Below, one piece after another: positions 53,261 through 61,829 of a stretch of DNA of 64,000 nt; within the stretch, counting starts at the first letter, position 1, and each line of letters begins with the position of its first letter. Below the pieces are notes generated by a model. That model saw nothing but the letters and a program-made list of their open reading frames with translations, searched no databases and was not told where the DNA came from. The translations under genes were made by a program, and so were the position numbers. The stretch comes from REEB95 sp963810055. GTDB lineage: Bacteria > Pseudomonadota > Alphaproteobacteria > ATCC43930 > CGMCC-115725. The stretch is from contig CAWEME010000055.1 of NCBI GenBank assembly GCA_963810055.1, positions 1 to 64,000 on the forward strand, in the 5' to 3' direction.

Positions 53261-53473
53261 TTACTTATCGTCCTTCAACTGCTCGATAATGTCCTTGGCC
53301 TCCAACTCTTCGAGTTCAAAAGGAGCCTTACCGAACAATTTCAGCGCCAACACGAAAAACTGATTGTTGGCCTTCAACATCTCCTCTTCCGAGAGACGGT
53401 GGTACCAAACAAGGACATATGTCGATGCTGCCCATGAGGCAACAAAGACGATCGGAATTAGCGGCAAAAACAT
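53261..53473 (-). CDS. Small hypothetical membrane protein, 70 residues
   Basis: ATG 53473 with GGAG seven bases ahead. One N-terminal membrane helix (MFLPLIPIVFVASWAASTYV), a short basic/aromatic junction (WYHRLSE) and a charged helical cytoplasmic part (FELEELEAKDIIEQLKDDK). The gene is AT-richer than its neighbours. It lies within a ~500-base patch bounded by an imperfect direct repeat. No family is recognised. Confidence 0.55.
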   Translation of the reverse strand: MFLPLIPIVFVASWAASTYVLVWYHRLSEEEMLKANNQFFVLALKLFGKAPFELEELEAKDIIEQLKDDK

Positions 53474-53700
53474 TTTCAGTCTCCTTATGCAGATAGAACC
53501 CTCTGCAAGGGGACTGACCGTATGGCCAGCTACGCAACTTTGCGGTTCGGTCAAAAGACCTGATCACGCTGGCAACGAAGAACTAGTAAGTAAATAAGGC
53601 GATTTCAAGATCAGAGGATCGATCCCGGTTTATATCCGAATTCACTTTAGATCATTTTTCGCCGACCTTGAGCGCTTGCCAGTATGTTTCGAGCGTGTAA
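53474..53700. other. AT-rich non-coding stretch
   Basis: About 230 bases between the small membrane protein and the second direct repeat, with no credible gene. It probably holds the promoter of the 70-residue membrane protein. It looks like acquired or duplicated DNA rather than core genome. Confidence 0.35.
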
Positions 53701-53730
53701 AACCTGATCTATCTTCTGATGAAAGCCTGA
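53701..53730 (+). repeat. Direct repeat, copy 2 (orphan 3' end of a dehydrogenase-like gene)
   Basis: Reads NLIYLLMKA and a stop, like the end of the gene at 52334-53200, but no coding sequence precedes it. It ends eight bases before the mazG stop (53739). Confidence 0.6.
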
Positions 53731-53738
53731 TAAGCCAT

Positions 53739-54539
53739 TTATTCTAAGGCTTTAATTTTCTGCCATTCCGCTTCCATCTCGGCCAGCGAACAGGAAGCCG
53801 GATCCCGGCCGCGCGCCGCCAGCGCGCCTTCAACCGCGCGGAAACGGCGCTCGAATTTGCGGCAGGCCTGGCGCAACGCCTGTTCGGGATCGGTCTCGAG
53901 TCGCCGCGCCAGGTTGACCACGGCAAAGAGCAAATCGCCGAGCTCGTCCTCGATCCGTTCATGCTCCGCGTGATCGTCGATTTCTGTTTTAAGTTCGGTG
54001 ATTTCCTCGGCGATCTTGTCGAATATGGGGGCGATTTCGGGCCAATCGAAGCCCACTCGCGCGGCGCGCTGTTGCAGCTTTTTTGCGCGGGAAAGCGCGG
54101 GCAGGGCCATGCCCACGCCATCGAGCGCGCCCGGCCTTTTGCCCGATGCCGCCGCGTCGGCGCGGCGCTCCTGCGCTTTCTGTTCCTCCCAGGCCAGGCT
54201 TTGCGCCGCGGCGCCGGCTATGGTCGCTCCGCCGAACACATGCGGATGGCGTTTCACCATCTTGTCGGAAATCGCTTTGGCGACATCGGCGAAGGCGAAT
54301 GAACCGGCTTCCTCGGCCATGCGGGCGTGGAACACCACCTGGAGGAGGAGGTCGCCCAACTCGTCCCGGAGCGCCACCGGATCGCCGCGCTCGGCCGCTT
54401 CGGCGACCTCGTAAGCCTCTTCGATGGTGTAAGGCGCGATCGAGGTAAAGCTCTGGGCGCGGTCCCACGGGCAACCGGTTTTGGGGTCGCGCAGCTTGGC
54501 CATGATGCCGAGCAGGCGGGTGATTTCCGGTTCTGTCAT
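53739..54539 (-). CDS. mazG: Nucleoside triphosphate pyrophosphohydrolase MazG
   Basis: ATG 54539 preceded by AAGGAGGGTGG gives 266 residues in two MazG repeats. First: DPKTGCPWDRAQSFTSIAPY then TIEEAYEVAEAAERG and RDELGDLLLQVVFHARMAEE. Second: EEITELKTEIDDHAEHERIE then DELGDLLFAVVNLAR. The EExxE and ExxD residues bind Mg. It hydrolyses (d)NTPs to NMP and pyrophosphate, cleaning the pool and lowering ppGpp. A longer frame upstream is AT-rich and not coding. Confidence 0.93.
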   Translation of the reverse strand: MTEPEITRLLGIMAKLRDPKTGCPWDRAQSFTSIAPYTIEEAYEVAEAAERGDPVALRDELGDLLLQVVFHARMAEEAGSFAFADVAKAISDKMVKRHPHVFGGATIAGAAAQSLAWEEQKAQERRADAAASGKRPGALDGVGMALPALSRAKKLQQRAARVGFDWPEIAPIFDKIAEEITELKTEIDDHAEHERIEDELGDLLFAVVNLARRLETDPEQALRQACRKFERRFRAVEGALAARGRDPASCSLAEMEAEWQKIKALE

Positions 54540-54639
54540 GCCACCCTCCTTAATCTCCGTATATCGCATAATGTATATTATGGGAAATAATAGATATATG
54601 AGATATACCAAGGCTCTTAGGATCAAGTCTCATAGCCAA

Positions 54640-55410
54640 CTAAACCTCTAAAACCAGCCCGTCATAGCCCGGCTCGACGCCCTTGGGCAGTTCGCGGCGC
54701 AGGCTTTGGTAGTCCATCGTCTCGTCCATATGGGTCAGCACCGCGCGCCGGGGTTTCACCCGCGCGATCCAGCTCAGGGTCTTTTCCAGGTGGCTGTGGG
54801 TCATATGCGGCTTGCGGCGGATGCAATCGACCACCCAGATCTCCACCCCGTCGAGCGCCTCGAACGCGGCCTGATCGAGCTCGAACACGTCGGTCGAATA
54901 GGCGAAACGGCCGAAGCGGAAACCGGTGGTTTCCGAGAAACCGTGGTTCTGGACAAAGGGCACGATACTGATGCCAGCAATTTCAAAAGGTCCGGAAATC
55001 GTCACCGGCTGCAAGCGCGGCCTGTAATAGAACGCCTCGAGCCCGGGCTTGGCCGGCGCGAACACATAGCCGAAACGGCGCTCGATATCGTCGAGCGTCT
55101 GGCGCGTGGCATAGATCGGAATCTCGGCCTGCATCATCTGGTTGACCGAGCGCAGATCGTCGATGCCGTGGAGATGGTCGGCATGGGCGTGGGTGAACAG
55201 CACGGCATCGAGGCGTTTCACGCCCGCATCCAGCAATTGCGCGCGCATGTCCGGCGAGGTGTCGACCAGGATGGTCTTGCCCCGCTCCTCGACCAGGATG
55301 GAAGCACGGCGGCGTTGGTTTTTGGGATTTGCGGGATCGCAGGCGCCCCAATCGCCACCGATGGGCGGCACGCCCCAAGATGGGCCGCAGCCGAGAACCG
55401 TAACCTTCAT
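54640..55410 (-). CDS. MBL-fold metallo-hydrolase (PhnP-like phosphodiesterase family)
   Basis: A product of 256 residues. Metallo-beta-lactamase fold with the metal motif FTHAHADHLHGIDDLR, and further ligands in VVDCIRRKPHMTHSHLEK and LTHMDETMDY. The start VTVLGCGPSWGVPPIGG is typical of the PhnP-like group that hydrolyses cyclic phosphodiesters. This gene usually follows tatD in this class of bacteria, as here (10 bases apart). Confidence 0.88.
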   Translation of the reverse strand: MKVTVLGCGPSWGVPPIGGDWGACDPANPKNQRRRASILVEERGKTILVDTSPDMRAQLLDAGVKRLDAVLFTHAHADHLHGIDDLRSVNQMMQAEIPIYATRQTLDDIERRFGYVFAPAKPGLEAFYYRPRLQPVTISGPFEIAGISIVPFVQNHGFSETTGFRFGRFAYSTDVFELDQAAFEALDGVEIWVVDCIRRKPHMTHSHLEKTLSWIARVKPRRAVLTHMDETMDYQSLRRELPKGVEPGYDGLVLEV

Positions 55411-55420
55411 GTTCCCACCC

Positions 55421-56239
55421 TTACCCTCCCCCGCTCGCGCCGGAAGAAGTGGGAGGCGGCGATGCGAATTCGGGCGGTCTGGCCTTGGCGAACAGACGGA
55501 AGAAATTCGCGCTGGTCCGTTCGGCCAATTCCTGCGGCGACACGCCTTTCAGTTCGGCGACGAACGCGGCGGTGTGGATCAGGAAAGCCGGCTCGTTGGT
55601 CTTGCCGCGCAACGGCATCGGCGCGAGATAGGGCGCATCGGTCTCGACCAAGAGCCGGTCCAACGGGATATCGCGGGCGATGGCGCGCAGCTCCCCGGCG
55701 GTCTTGAAGGTGACGATGCCGGAGAGCGAGATATAGAACCCGAGTTCGAGCGCCCGCTCCGCCAGCAAACGGCCGGTGGAGAAGCAGTGGATGACGCCGG
55801 CAGGCGGCTTCTCCTCGGCCAGGACGGAAACCGTCTCGGCGTCGGCGTCGCGGCTGTGGACGATGAGCGGCAATCCGGCCGCGCGCGCCGCGCGTGCGTG
55901 GGTGCGAAACGCGGTTTCCTGGTCGGCGCGGGGGCTGTGGTTATAGTGGAAGTCCAAGCCGGTTTCGCCGATGCCGATCACCTTGGGATGACGGGTGAGG
56001 TTCGATATCTCTTCCGCTCCCGCTCCTTTCTCCGCCGCAGCTTCATGGGGATGGGTTCCGACCGAACACCAGATGTCGGGATCGGTTTCAGCTATGGCGC
56101 GCACCAACGGAAACTCGGCGAGCTTGGTGCATATGGTCAGGAGCGTGATGACCCCGGCGCGGCGCGCGCGGGCGACGATATCTGTGCGCTCCGCTTCCGG
56201 CGCGAAATCGAGATGGCAGTGGGAATCGACCAGATACAA
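55421..56239 (-). CDS. tatD: TatD-family metal-dependent deoxyribonuclease
   Basis: TTG 56239 (MYLVDSHCHLDF) gives 272 residues with the usual TatD start; an ATG 18 codons upstream at 56293 is possible. TIM-barrel metal ligands: SHCHLD, Glu in VIGIGETGLDFHYN, His in PLIVHSRDADAET, His in GVIHCFST and Asp in LLVETDAPYLAP. The family has 3'-5' exonuclease activity and a role in DNA repair and quality control. It is the last of the metG-side genes and precedes the MBL hydrolase. Confidence 0.9.
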   Translation of the reverse strand: MYLVDSHCHLDFAPEAERTDIVARARRAGVITLLTICTKLAEFPLVRAIAETDPDIWCSVGTHPHEAAAEKGAGAEEISNLTRHPKVIGIGETGLDFHYNHSPRADQETAFRTHARAARAAGLPLIVHSRDADAETVSVLAEEKPPAGVIHCFSTGRLLAERALELGFYISLSGIVTFKTAGELRAIARDIPLDRLLVETDAPYLAPMPLRGKTNEPAFLIHTAAFVAELKGVSPQELAERTSANFFRLFAKARPPEFASPPPTSSGASGGG

Positions 56240-56302
56240 TTCTTCCGTCCGATGTGACGGCCTAACGGCAGGCCGGGAATGACCGCCTAGCATTGCAACA
56301 GG

Positions 56303-57550
56303 TCATGCCGGGCGGGAACGCCGCTTCCCGAGGTAGTAACCGAGGAAGCCGATGACGACAAGCACGGCGCCGCCTCCCGCGATCAAAATTCCGCTGCCGC
56401 CAGTGCCGAAGAATCCGCCCACCTGGTCCTTCACGCCCAATTTGGCGAATTTATCGGCGATGTCGGGAGCGGCTTGCCTGGCCGCCGCCATATCGGCGTC
56501 GCCGCCCGCCTTGTCGCCCTTCAGATGCTTGGCCAGTCCCCGGCCGTAGAGCGAATAAATCAAATTCGGATTGGCGCTCAACGCCGCGTCGTAATCGGCG
56601 ATCGCCGCGTTGGCGTTCCCGAGCTTGAGATAGACGAAGCCGCGACTGTCGAGCGTAGGCGCATCGCCGGGCCGGAGCCGCAAGGATTCATTGCAATCGG
56701 CCAGCGCCGGTTGCAATTGGCCGGTGACGGCCCTGAACCAGCAGCGGCTGTTAAAGGCCGTTGCATTGGCCGGATCGAGCTTGATGGTTTGATCGAAATC
56801 TGCGATCGCCTTGTCATATTGGTTCTGGTCGGCATAGACACGGCCGCGACCGTAATAAGCCTCCGCATAATCCGGCTTCAGCGTGATCGCTTGGCTATAG
56901 TCCTGGATGGCGCGGTCGTCGTCGCCTTTTTTGAAATAGGCCAGGCCTCGATTGTTGAACGCCAAGGGGTAATCGGGCTTGAGCGCGATCGCCCGATCAA
57001 GGTCCGCGATGGCGGTGTCGTATTGACCCAGGACGCCGTATTCGTAGCCGCGGTTGTTGAAGGCGTTGGCATAGTTGGGGTTCAACCGCAGGGCCTGGTC
57101 GTAATCGCTGATCGCCTGATCGTGCTGGCCGGTGATCGAATAGGCGTTGCCCCGGTTGTTGTAGGCGATGGCGTTATTCGGCTTGAGCTGGATCGCCCGG
57201 TTGAGATCCTGGATGGAACGGTCGTATTCGCCCTGATCGTATTCGACGACGCCGCGTTCGCTGTACGCGCTGGCATAGTTGGGGCTGAGGCGGATCGCTT
57301 GATCGCAATCCTGCGCCGCATGAATGTCGTCGCCTTTGTTGTGATAGGCGATGCAGCGGTTGGTATATGCGACGGCGAGATTGGATGTGGTTTCGTTGCC
57401 CGACAGGATCAGGGCGGTGCAGCCGCCGATCGAAAGATCGGGATCATTGGCGATGCAAAGCTTCCAGTTCTCGTCGCGACTCTGCGCCCATGCGGATGAA
57501 GCAAGCGCAAGACCGGCAAACAACGCAATAGCCCAAATCGGCCGATGCAT
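56303..57550 (-). CDS. Secreted/membrane-anchored TPR protein
   Basis: A product of 415 residues with a signal peptide (MHRPIWAIALFAGLALASSA, cleavage AWA), about nine to ten tetratricopeptide repeats (recurring NYAxAYxxRGxxxxxxGxYDxAIxDxxxAI), and a C-terminal membrane helix GILIAGGGAVLVVIGFLGYYLGKRR. A scaffold for periplasmic protein contacts. It resembles the TPR protein at 57886-58464. No partner is known; gene context (metG, tatD) gives no clue. Confidence 0.75.
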   Translation of the reverse strand: MHRPIWAIALFAGLALASSAWAQSRDENWKLCIANDPDLSIGGCTALILSGNETTSNLAVAYTNRCIAYHNKGDDIHAAQDCDQAIRLSPNYASAYSERGVVEYDQGEYDRSIQDLNRAIQLKPNNAIAYNNRGNAYSITGQHDQAISDYDQALRLNPNYANAFNNRGYEYGVLGQYDTAIADLDRAIALKPDYPLAFNNRGLAYFKKGDDDRAIQDYSQAITLKPDYAEAYYGRGRVYADQNQYDKAIADFDQTIKLDPANATAFNSRCWFRAVTGQLQPALADCNESLRLRPGDAPTLDSRGFVYLKLGNANAAIADYDAALSANPNLIYSLYGRGLAKHLKGDKAGGDADMAAARQAAPDIADKFAKLGVKDQVGGFFGTGGSGILIAGGGAVLVVIGFLGYYLGKRRSRPA

Positions 57551-57583
57551 CCCCCCTCCCCTTTTTTATTCGTCCGGCGCCGC

Positions 57584-57826
57584 CTACTGGTCTTCCTGCA
57601 AGAGGGGCATGTCGATGCGTTCGCAATTCAGGCGGCCTTGCAACAGGCAATCCTCGAGCTTCGAGGTCATTGCCAGGCCTTCCATCACATAGAGGCCGAT
57701 GATGCCCAGCAGCAACGCGGCCGCCAGGCCGGCGAGGCTGGTGGTGAAGCGCCGTTCGTCCTCGAGCCGCTCGCGCTCGCGCCGCGCGTGCTCGTTCAAG
57801 GGAAAGCCGAGCTTTTTGATCTCCAT
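57584..57826 (-). CDS. Small hypothetical membrane protein, 80 residues
   Basis: A product of 80 residues: a charged N-terminal part (FPLNEHARRERERLEDERRF), one membrane helix (LAGLAAALLLGIIGLYVMEG) and a C-terminal segment with two cysteines (LEDCLLQGRLNCERIDMPL) that may form a disulfide outside. It lies between two TPR genes on the same strand. No family is recognised. Confidence 0.6.
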   Translation of the reverse strand: MEIKKLGFPLNEHARRERERLEDERRFTTSLAGLAAALLLGIIGLYVMEGLAMTSKLEDCLLQGRLNCERIDMPLLQEDQ

Positions 57827-57885
57827 GGCCGCCTATCATGCCATGTTTCGCATGTTTCGGCGAGAGCGCGCTCGCGGCGCCGGCC

Positions 57886-58464
57886 TCAATTCTTCATCTG
57901 GTCGGCGGTGTTGAGGTCCTCATTGGCCTTGTCGAGCTGCCCCAGTTCCTGATAGGCCACGCCACGATTGTGGTAGCACACGCCGCAATCGGCCTTGATG
58001 GATATCGCGGCGGTGTAATCGGCCACGGCATGCTCGTAATCGGTCTTGCCGTAATAGGCGTTGCCGCGGTTGAAATAGCCGTCGAACTCGCCGGGCTCGA
58101 GGCTGATGGCCTGGTCGAAATCGGCGATCGCCTTGTCGAGCTGGCCCTTTTGGTCATAGGCCAGGCCGCGATTGTTGAAGCAACGGCCGCAATCGGGCTG
58201 GAGCTGGAGGGCGGCGCTGTAATCGGATATCGCCAAATCCCAGCGCCCTTCCTGATAATAGGCCGAGCCGCGACCGTCATGAGCGAGCGACTGGTTGAAG
58301 CGCGAGATGTTCGCGGTGGCGAGCGCGCTGGTGTAAAGCCGGATGGCTTCGATGAAATCCTGCGCGCGGGCGGCGGATTGCGCGGCGTCGATGTCGGTGA
58401 GCGCATCGGCGCGCGCGACAGCGGCGGAGAGCACGAGGACCAGAACGACAAGCGCGCGTCTCAT
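57886..58464 (-). CDS. Secreted TPR-repeat protein
   Basis: ATG 58464 gives 192 residues: signal peptide MRRALVVLVLVLSAAVARA, then four or five TPR motifs (YYQEGRWDLAISDYSAALQL, NNRGLAYDQKGQLDKAIADF, FNRGNAYYGKTDYEHAVADY). Pairs of cysteines in QPDCGRCF and KADCGVCY suggest oxidised export. The start overlaps the native metG stop as ATGA. Without the frameshift correction in metG, this gene appears falsely fused to the synthetase. Confidence 0.75.
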   Translation of the reverse strand: MRRALVVLVLVLSAAVARADALTDIDAAQSAARAQDFIEAIRLYTSALATANISRFNQSLAHDGRGSAYYQEGRWDLAISDYSAALQLQPDCGRCFNNRGLAYDQKGQLDKAIADFDQAISLEPGEFDGYFNRGNAYYGKTDYEHAVADYTAAISIKADCGVCYHNRGVAYQELGQLDKANEDLNTADQMKN

Positions 58465-60030
58465 GGCGCCGCCGCCGCCTCGACATAGCGCGGAAATATC
58501 CCGGCGGGCTTGGGCAAGACGGCGCCGGGAATCAGCGCCGTGGCCAAGCGCGGCAAAATCGCGTTGATCCGGCGGGATCGACAGCTGATCTAAAAGTTTC
58601 GCCGCCGCTTCCGGCACGAAGGGCTGCGCCAGGATGGCAAGGTGGCGGATGGTTTCCGCCAGCGTATAAAGCACCGTGCCGAGACGCGCGGTGTCGGTCT
58701 TGCGCAGCGTCCAGGGCGCTTGCTCGTCGACGTAACGGTTGGCGTCGCCGACCACCTGCCAGATGGTTTCGAGCGCGCGATGGAAGGCGGGCTCGGCCAT
58801 TTCCGTCCGCGCCTTCGCCAGCAGGCCGCACGCGGATGCCAGCAGGTTCTCGTCCGCCGCCTTGAGCGCGCCGGGATCCGGGAGCTTGCCGCCGCAATAG
58901 CTCTGGATCATCGACAGCACGCGCTGCGCCAGATTGCCGAAATCGTTGGCGAGATCGCCGTTGATGCGGCCGATCACGGCACGGCGCGAAAAATCGCCAT
59001 CGGAACCGAACGGCAGTTCGCGCAGCATGAAGTAACGCACCGCGTCGACGCCGTATTGCTCGACCAACTGTTGGGGGGCCACGAAATTGCCGAGCGACTT
59101 GGACATCTTCTGGCCTTCGACCGTCCACCAGCCATGGGCGAAGACGCGCCGGGGCACTTCGAGACCCGCGGCCATGAGAAAGGCCGGCCAATAGACGCAA
59201 TGGAAACGCACGATATCCTTCCCCACCACGTGGAGGTCGGCCGGCCAGAACGTCTTGTAAGCAACGGCCTCTGTGTCGGGATAGCCCGTCGCCGTCAGGT
59301 AATTGGTCAGCGCGTCGAGCCAGACATACATCACGTGCTTCGGGTTGCCGGGCACGGGCACGCCCCAATCGAAGCTGGTGCGCGAAACCGAAAGATCGTT
59401 CAAGCCTCCCTTGACGAAGCTCAGCACCTCGTTGCGGCGCGATTTGGGCGCGATGAAATCGGGATGCGCGTCGTAATAGGCCAACAGCGCGTCCTGCCAG
59501 TCGGACAGCCGGAAGAAATAGCTCGGCTCTTCCACCCATTCGACCTCGGCGCCCGACGGGGCGCGCTTGGCGCCGTCGGCGCCCTTGACCAGCTCGTCCT
59601 CGCCGTAGAACGCCTCGTCGCGCACCGCGTACCAGCCGGCATATTTGCCGAGATAGATGTTGTCGCGGCCCTTGGGCGATTTGTTGGCCGCGATGGCCTG
59701 CCAGATCGCCTGGCTTGCCTTGACGTGGCGCGCTTCGGTGGTGCGGATGAACTGGTCGTTGGAAATGTCCATCAGCTTGGTCATGGCGCGGAAATTCTGC
59801 GATACGCGGTCGCAGAATTCCAACGGCGCCAATCCCGCGTCGCGCGCCGATTTCGCCACCTTCTGGCCGTGCTCGTCGGTGCCGGTGAGGAACAGGACAT
59901 TGAATCCATCGAGCCGTTTGAACCGCGCCAGCGCGTCGCACGCCACCGAGGTATAGGCATGGCCCAGATGCGGCGAATCATTGACGTAGTAGATCGGCGT
60001 GGTGATGTAGAACGGCTTGCCGCCGGCCAT
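58461..60030 (-). CDS. metG: Methionyl-tRNA synthetase (frameshifted at ~58539)
   Basis: A class I synthetase: YYVNDSPHLGHAYTSVACDA with the HIGH-type motif HLGH, and KMSKSLGN for the KMSKS loop; the helical anticodon-binding domain follows. There is no C-terminal EMAP domain, normal for alphaproteobacteria. The end is read in two frames: after FAALGH the native end ALIPGAVLPKPAGIFPRYVE AAAAP is reached if one surplus base at about 58539 is dropped, with a stop at 58461-58463 overlapping the next start. Total length is 3n+1. Confidence 0.9.
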
Positions 60031-60054
60031 TGTTTTATCCTCAAGCGGAAGGGT

Positions 60055-61176
60055 TCAGCGCGCCGCCTCTTCGAGCGCGAAGAAGGCGTTAAGCACGGCT
60101 TGCTTGCGGTCGAGTTCGATGCCTTCCGCCGCGGCGAAGAGATGGCAGATTTTCCGCCAAACCTCCACCCATTGGTCGAGGCCGCGCCGCGAAGCGAGCC
60201 GCGCCAGGGTCTCGCGTTCGGCAGGCGGTGTGGCGCCGACCTGACCCAGGGCCAGCTCGATCATGCGCGTCAACGCCCCGGGCAAGAGTTCGACCAACAG
60301 GCGGAAGCCCTGGCCATCGTTGCGCGCCAGCCTTTCCGCGAAGCCATAGAGCGACTCGGTGTCGATCCGGGGAATTTCACCCAAAAGCCGGTACATGTCG
60401 CGGTGGATGGCGAGCCCGTCCGTCGCCACCAGGATCAAGGCGCGGCCGATGCTGCCCTCGGCGAGCTGGGCCAGCGCCAGGGCATCGGCCGGGGCAGTTC
60501 CGGGGCTTTGACGCATGATTGCTTCAGAAACAATAGCTTCCGATAGTTTCTTTAAGTGAAGCAAACGGCAGCGCGAACGGATGGTGGGCAGCAGCCGCCC
60601 CGGGCTTTCGCTGGTCAGTAGCAGCACCGAGCGCTTGGGCGGCTCCTCAAGAATCTTAAGCAAGGCATTGGCGGCATTGCGGTTCATGTCGTCGGCGCCA
60701 TCGACGATCACCACCCGCCAGCCGCCCTGGGCCGAAGTGAGGTGCAGGAAGTCAGCGATGGCGCGCGTGTCGTCGACCACGATCTCGCTTCGCAGGCGCT
60801 TGCGCTTAGCATCCCAGCCGCGCTCCACCGCCAGGAGATCGGGATGGCCGCCCGAGGCAACTTGGCGGAACACCGGATGCTCGGGCGCAATCGCCAGCGA
60901 ATCGGCCCCCAATACCTTGGAATGCGGCGCGCTGAACAACCCGCCGGCCGGCGGCTCGGCCAGGAGAAAGCGGGCGAAGCGGTAGGCCAGCGTCGCCTTG
61001 CCCACGCCCTTGGGCCCGGCGATCAGCCAGGCATGGGGCAGACGGCCCGAGTTATAGGCCGAAAGTAGCAGCGATTCGGCGGCGCCATGGCCCACCAGCT
61101 CCGCGTTCTCGCGCGGCCGGGGCAGTTCCGGGGCCTCGCTTTCGCCCGCCGGTTCCTCGAAATCCTCTTCGCTCAT
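60055..61176 (-). CDS. holB: DNA polymerase III subunit delta'
   Basis: A product of 373 residues: an AAA+ clamp-loader subunit. Modified Walker A GPKGVGKATLAYRFA, Walker B-like VVIVDGADDMNRNAANALLK, SRC motif TIRSRCRLLHLKKL. There is a C-terminal helical collar. It sits between tmk and metG as in related genomes. The tmk stop is 14 bases upstream. Confidence 0.92.
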   Translation of the reverse strand: MSEEDFEEPAGESEAPELPRPRENAELVGHGAAESLLLSAYNSGRLPHAWLIAGPKGVGKATLAYRFARFLLAEPPAGGLFSAPHSKVLGADSLAIAPEHPVFRQVASGGHPDLLAVERGWDAKRKRLRSEIVVDDTRAIADFLHLTSAQGGWRVVIVDGADDMNRNAANALLKILEEPPKRSVLLLTSESPGRLLPTIRSRCRLLHLKKLSEAIVSEAIMRQSPGTAPADALALAQLAEGSIGRALILVATDGLAIHRDMYRLLGEIPRIDTESLYGFAERLARNDGQGFRLLVELLPGALTRMIELALGQVGATPPAERETLARLASRRGLDQWVEVWRKICHLFAAAEGIELDRKQAVLNAFFALEEAAR

Positions 61177-61190
61177 GCCGCCATCTTACA

Positions 61191-61829
61191 TCAAAGCGCG
61201 GCTTGAAGCCGCTCGCGCACCGCCGCCTTGATCGCCCGTGAAACCGCGGCAAGGTCTCCCCGCGCGTCGATGACGACGCAGCGCTTTTGCTCGCGCTGGG
61301 CGATGTCGAGGAATCCCGACCGCATGCGCTCATGGAAATCGCGTCCCATGCGCTCGAAACGCGTATGGGCCTGGGCGCGCTTCAGGCCGAGTTCGACCGG
61401 CAAATCGAGGATCAGAGTCAAATCGGGCGCGAAATTCCCGGCGATCAGGCGATGCAGTTCGTGGATACGCTCGCGCGGGACGCCGCCGGCGAAGCCCTGA
61501 TAAGCCTCGGTCGAGTCCATGAACCGGTCGCACACCACCCAGGTTCCGGCCGCCAGCGCCGGACGGATGGTCTTGACGAGGTGATCGCGTCGCGCCGCCA
61601 CCATCAGCAGCGCCTCGGTTTCGGCGTCCCAGCGCGCGATGTCGCCCGAGAGAAGGAGGTTGCGGATTTCCTCGGCGCCGGGCGAGCCGCCGGGTTCGCG
61701 CGTCACCACGGTTTTGATGCCGGCCTTGCCCAGCGCCTCGGCCAGGAGCCGAGCCTGGGTCGATTTGCCGGCGCCCTCGCCGCCTTCGAAGGTGATGAAA
61801 CGGCCGCGTTCGGTTTCGCCGGGGCTCAG
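61191..61829 (-). CDS. tmk: Thymidylate kinase (CTG start inferred)
   Basis: The P-loop FEGGEGAGKSTQ lies upstream of the first ATG/GTG in the frame (GTG at about 61706), so translation must begin earlier. The only sensible start is CTG 61829, which overlaps the dacA stop as CTGA, in the same geometry as the many ATGA overlaps here; it gives 212 residues, the usual size. Other motifs: TREPGGSPGAEEIR, CDRFMDSTEAYQGFAGG and a lid with RFERMGRDFHERMR. It makes dTDP for DNA synthesis. An A-to-C base error in the start is an alternative. Confidence 0.88.
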   Translation of the reverse strand: MSPGETERGRFITFEGGEGAGKSTQARLLAEALGKAGIKTVVTREPGGSPGAEEIRNLLLSGDIARWDAETEALLMVAARRDHLVKTIRPALAAGTWVVCDRFMDSTEAYQGFAGGVPRERIHELHRLIAGNFAPDLTLILDLPVELGLKRAQAHTRFERMGRDFHERMRSGFLDIAQREQKRCVVIDARGDLAAVSRAIKAAVRERLQAAL

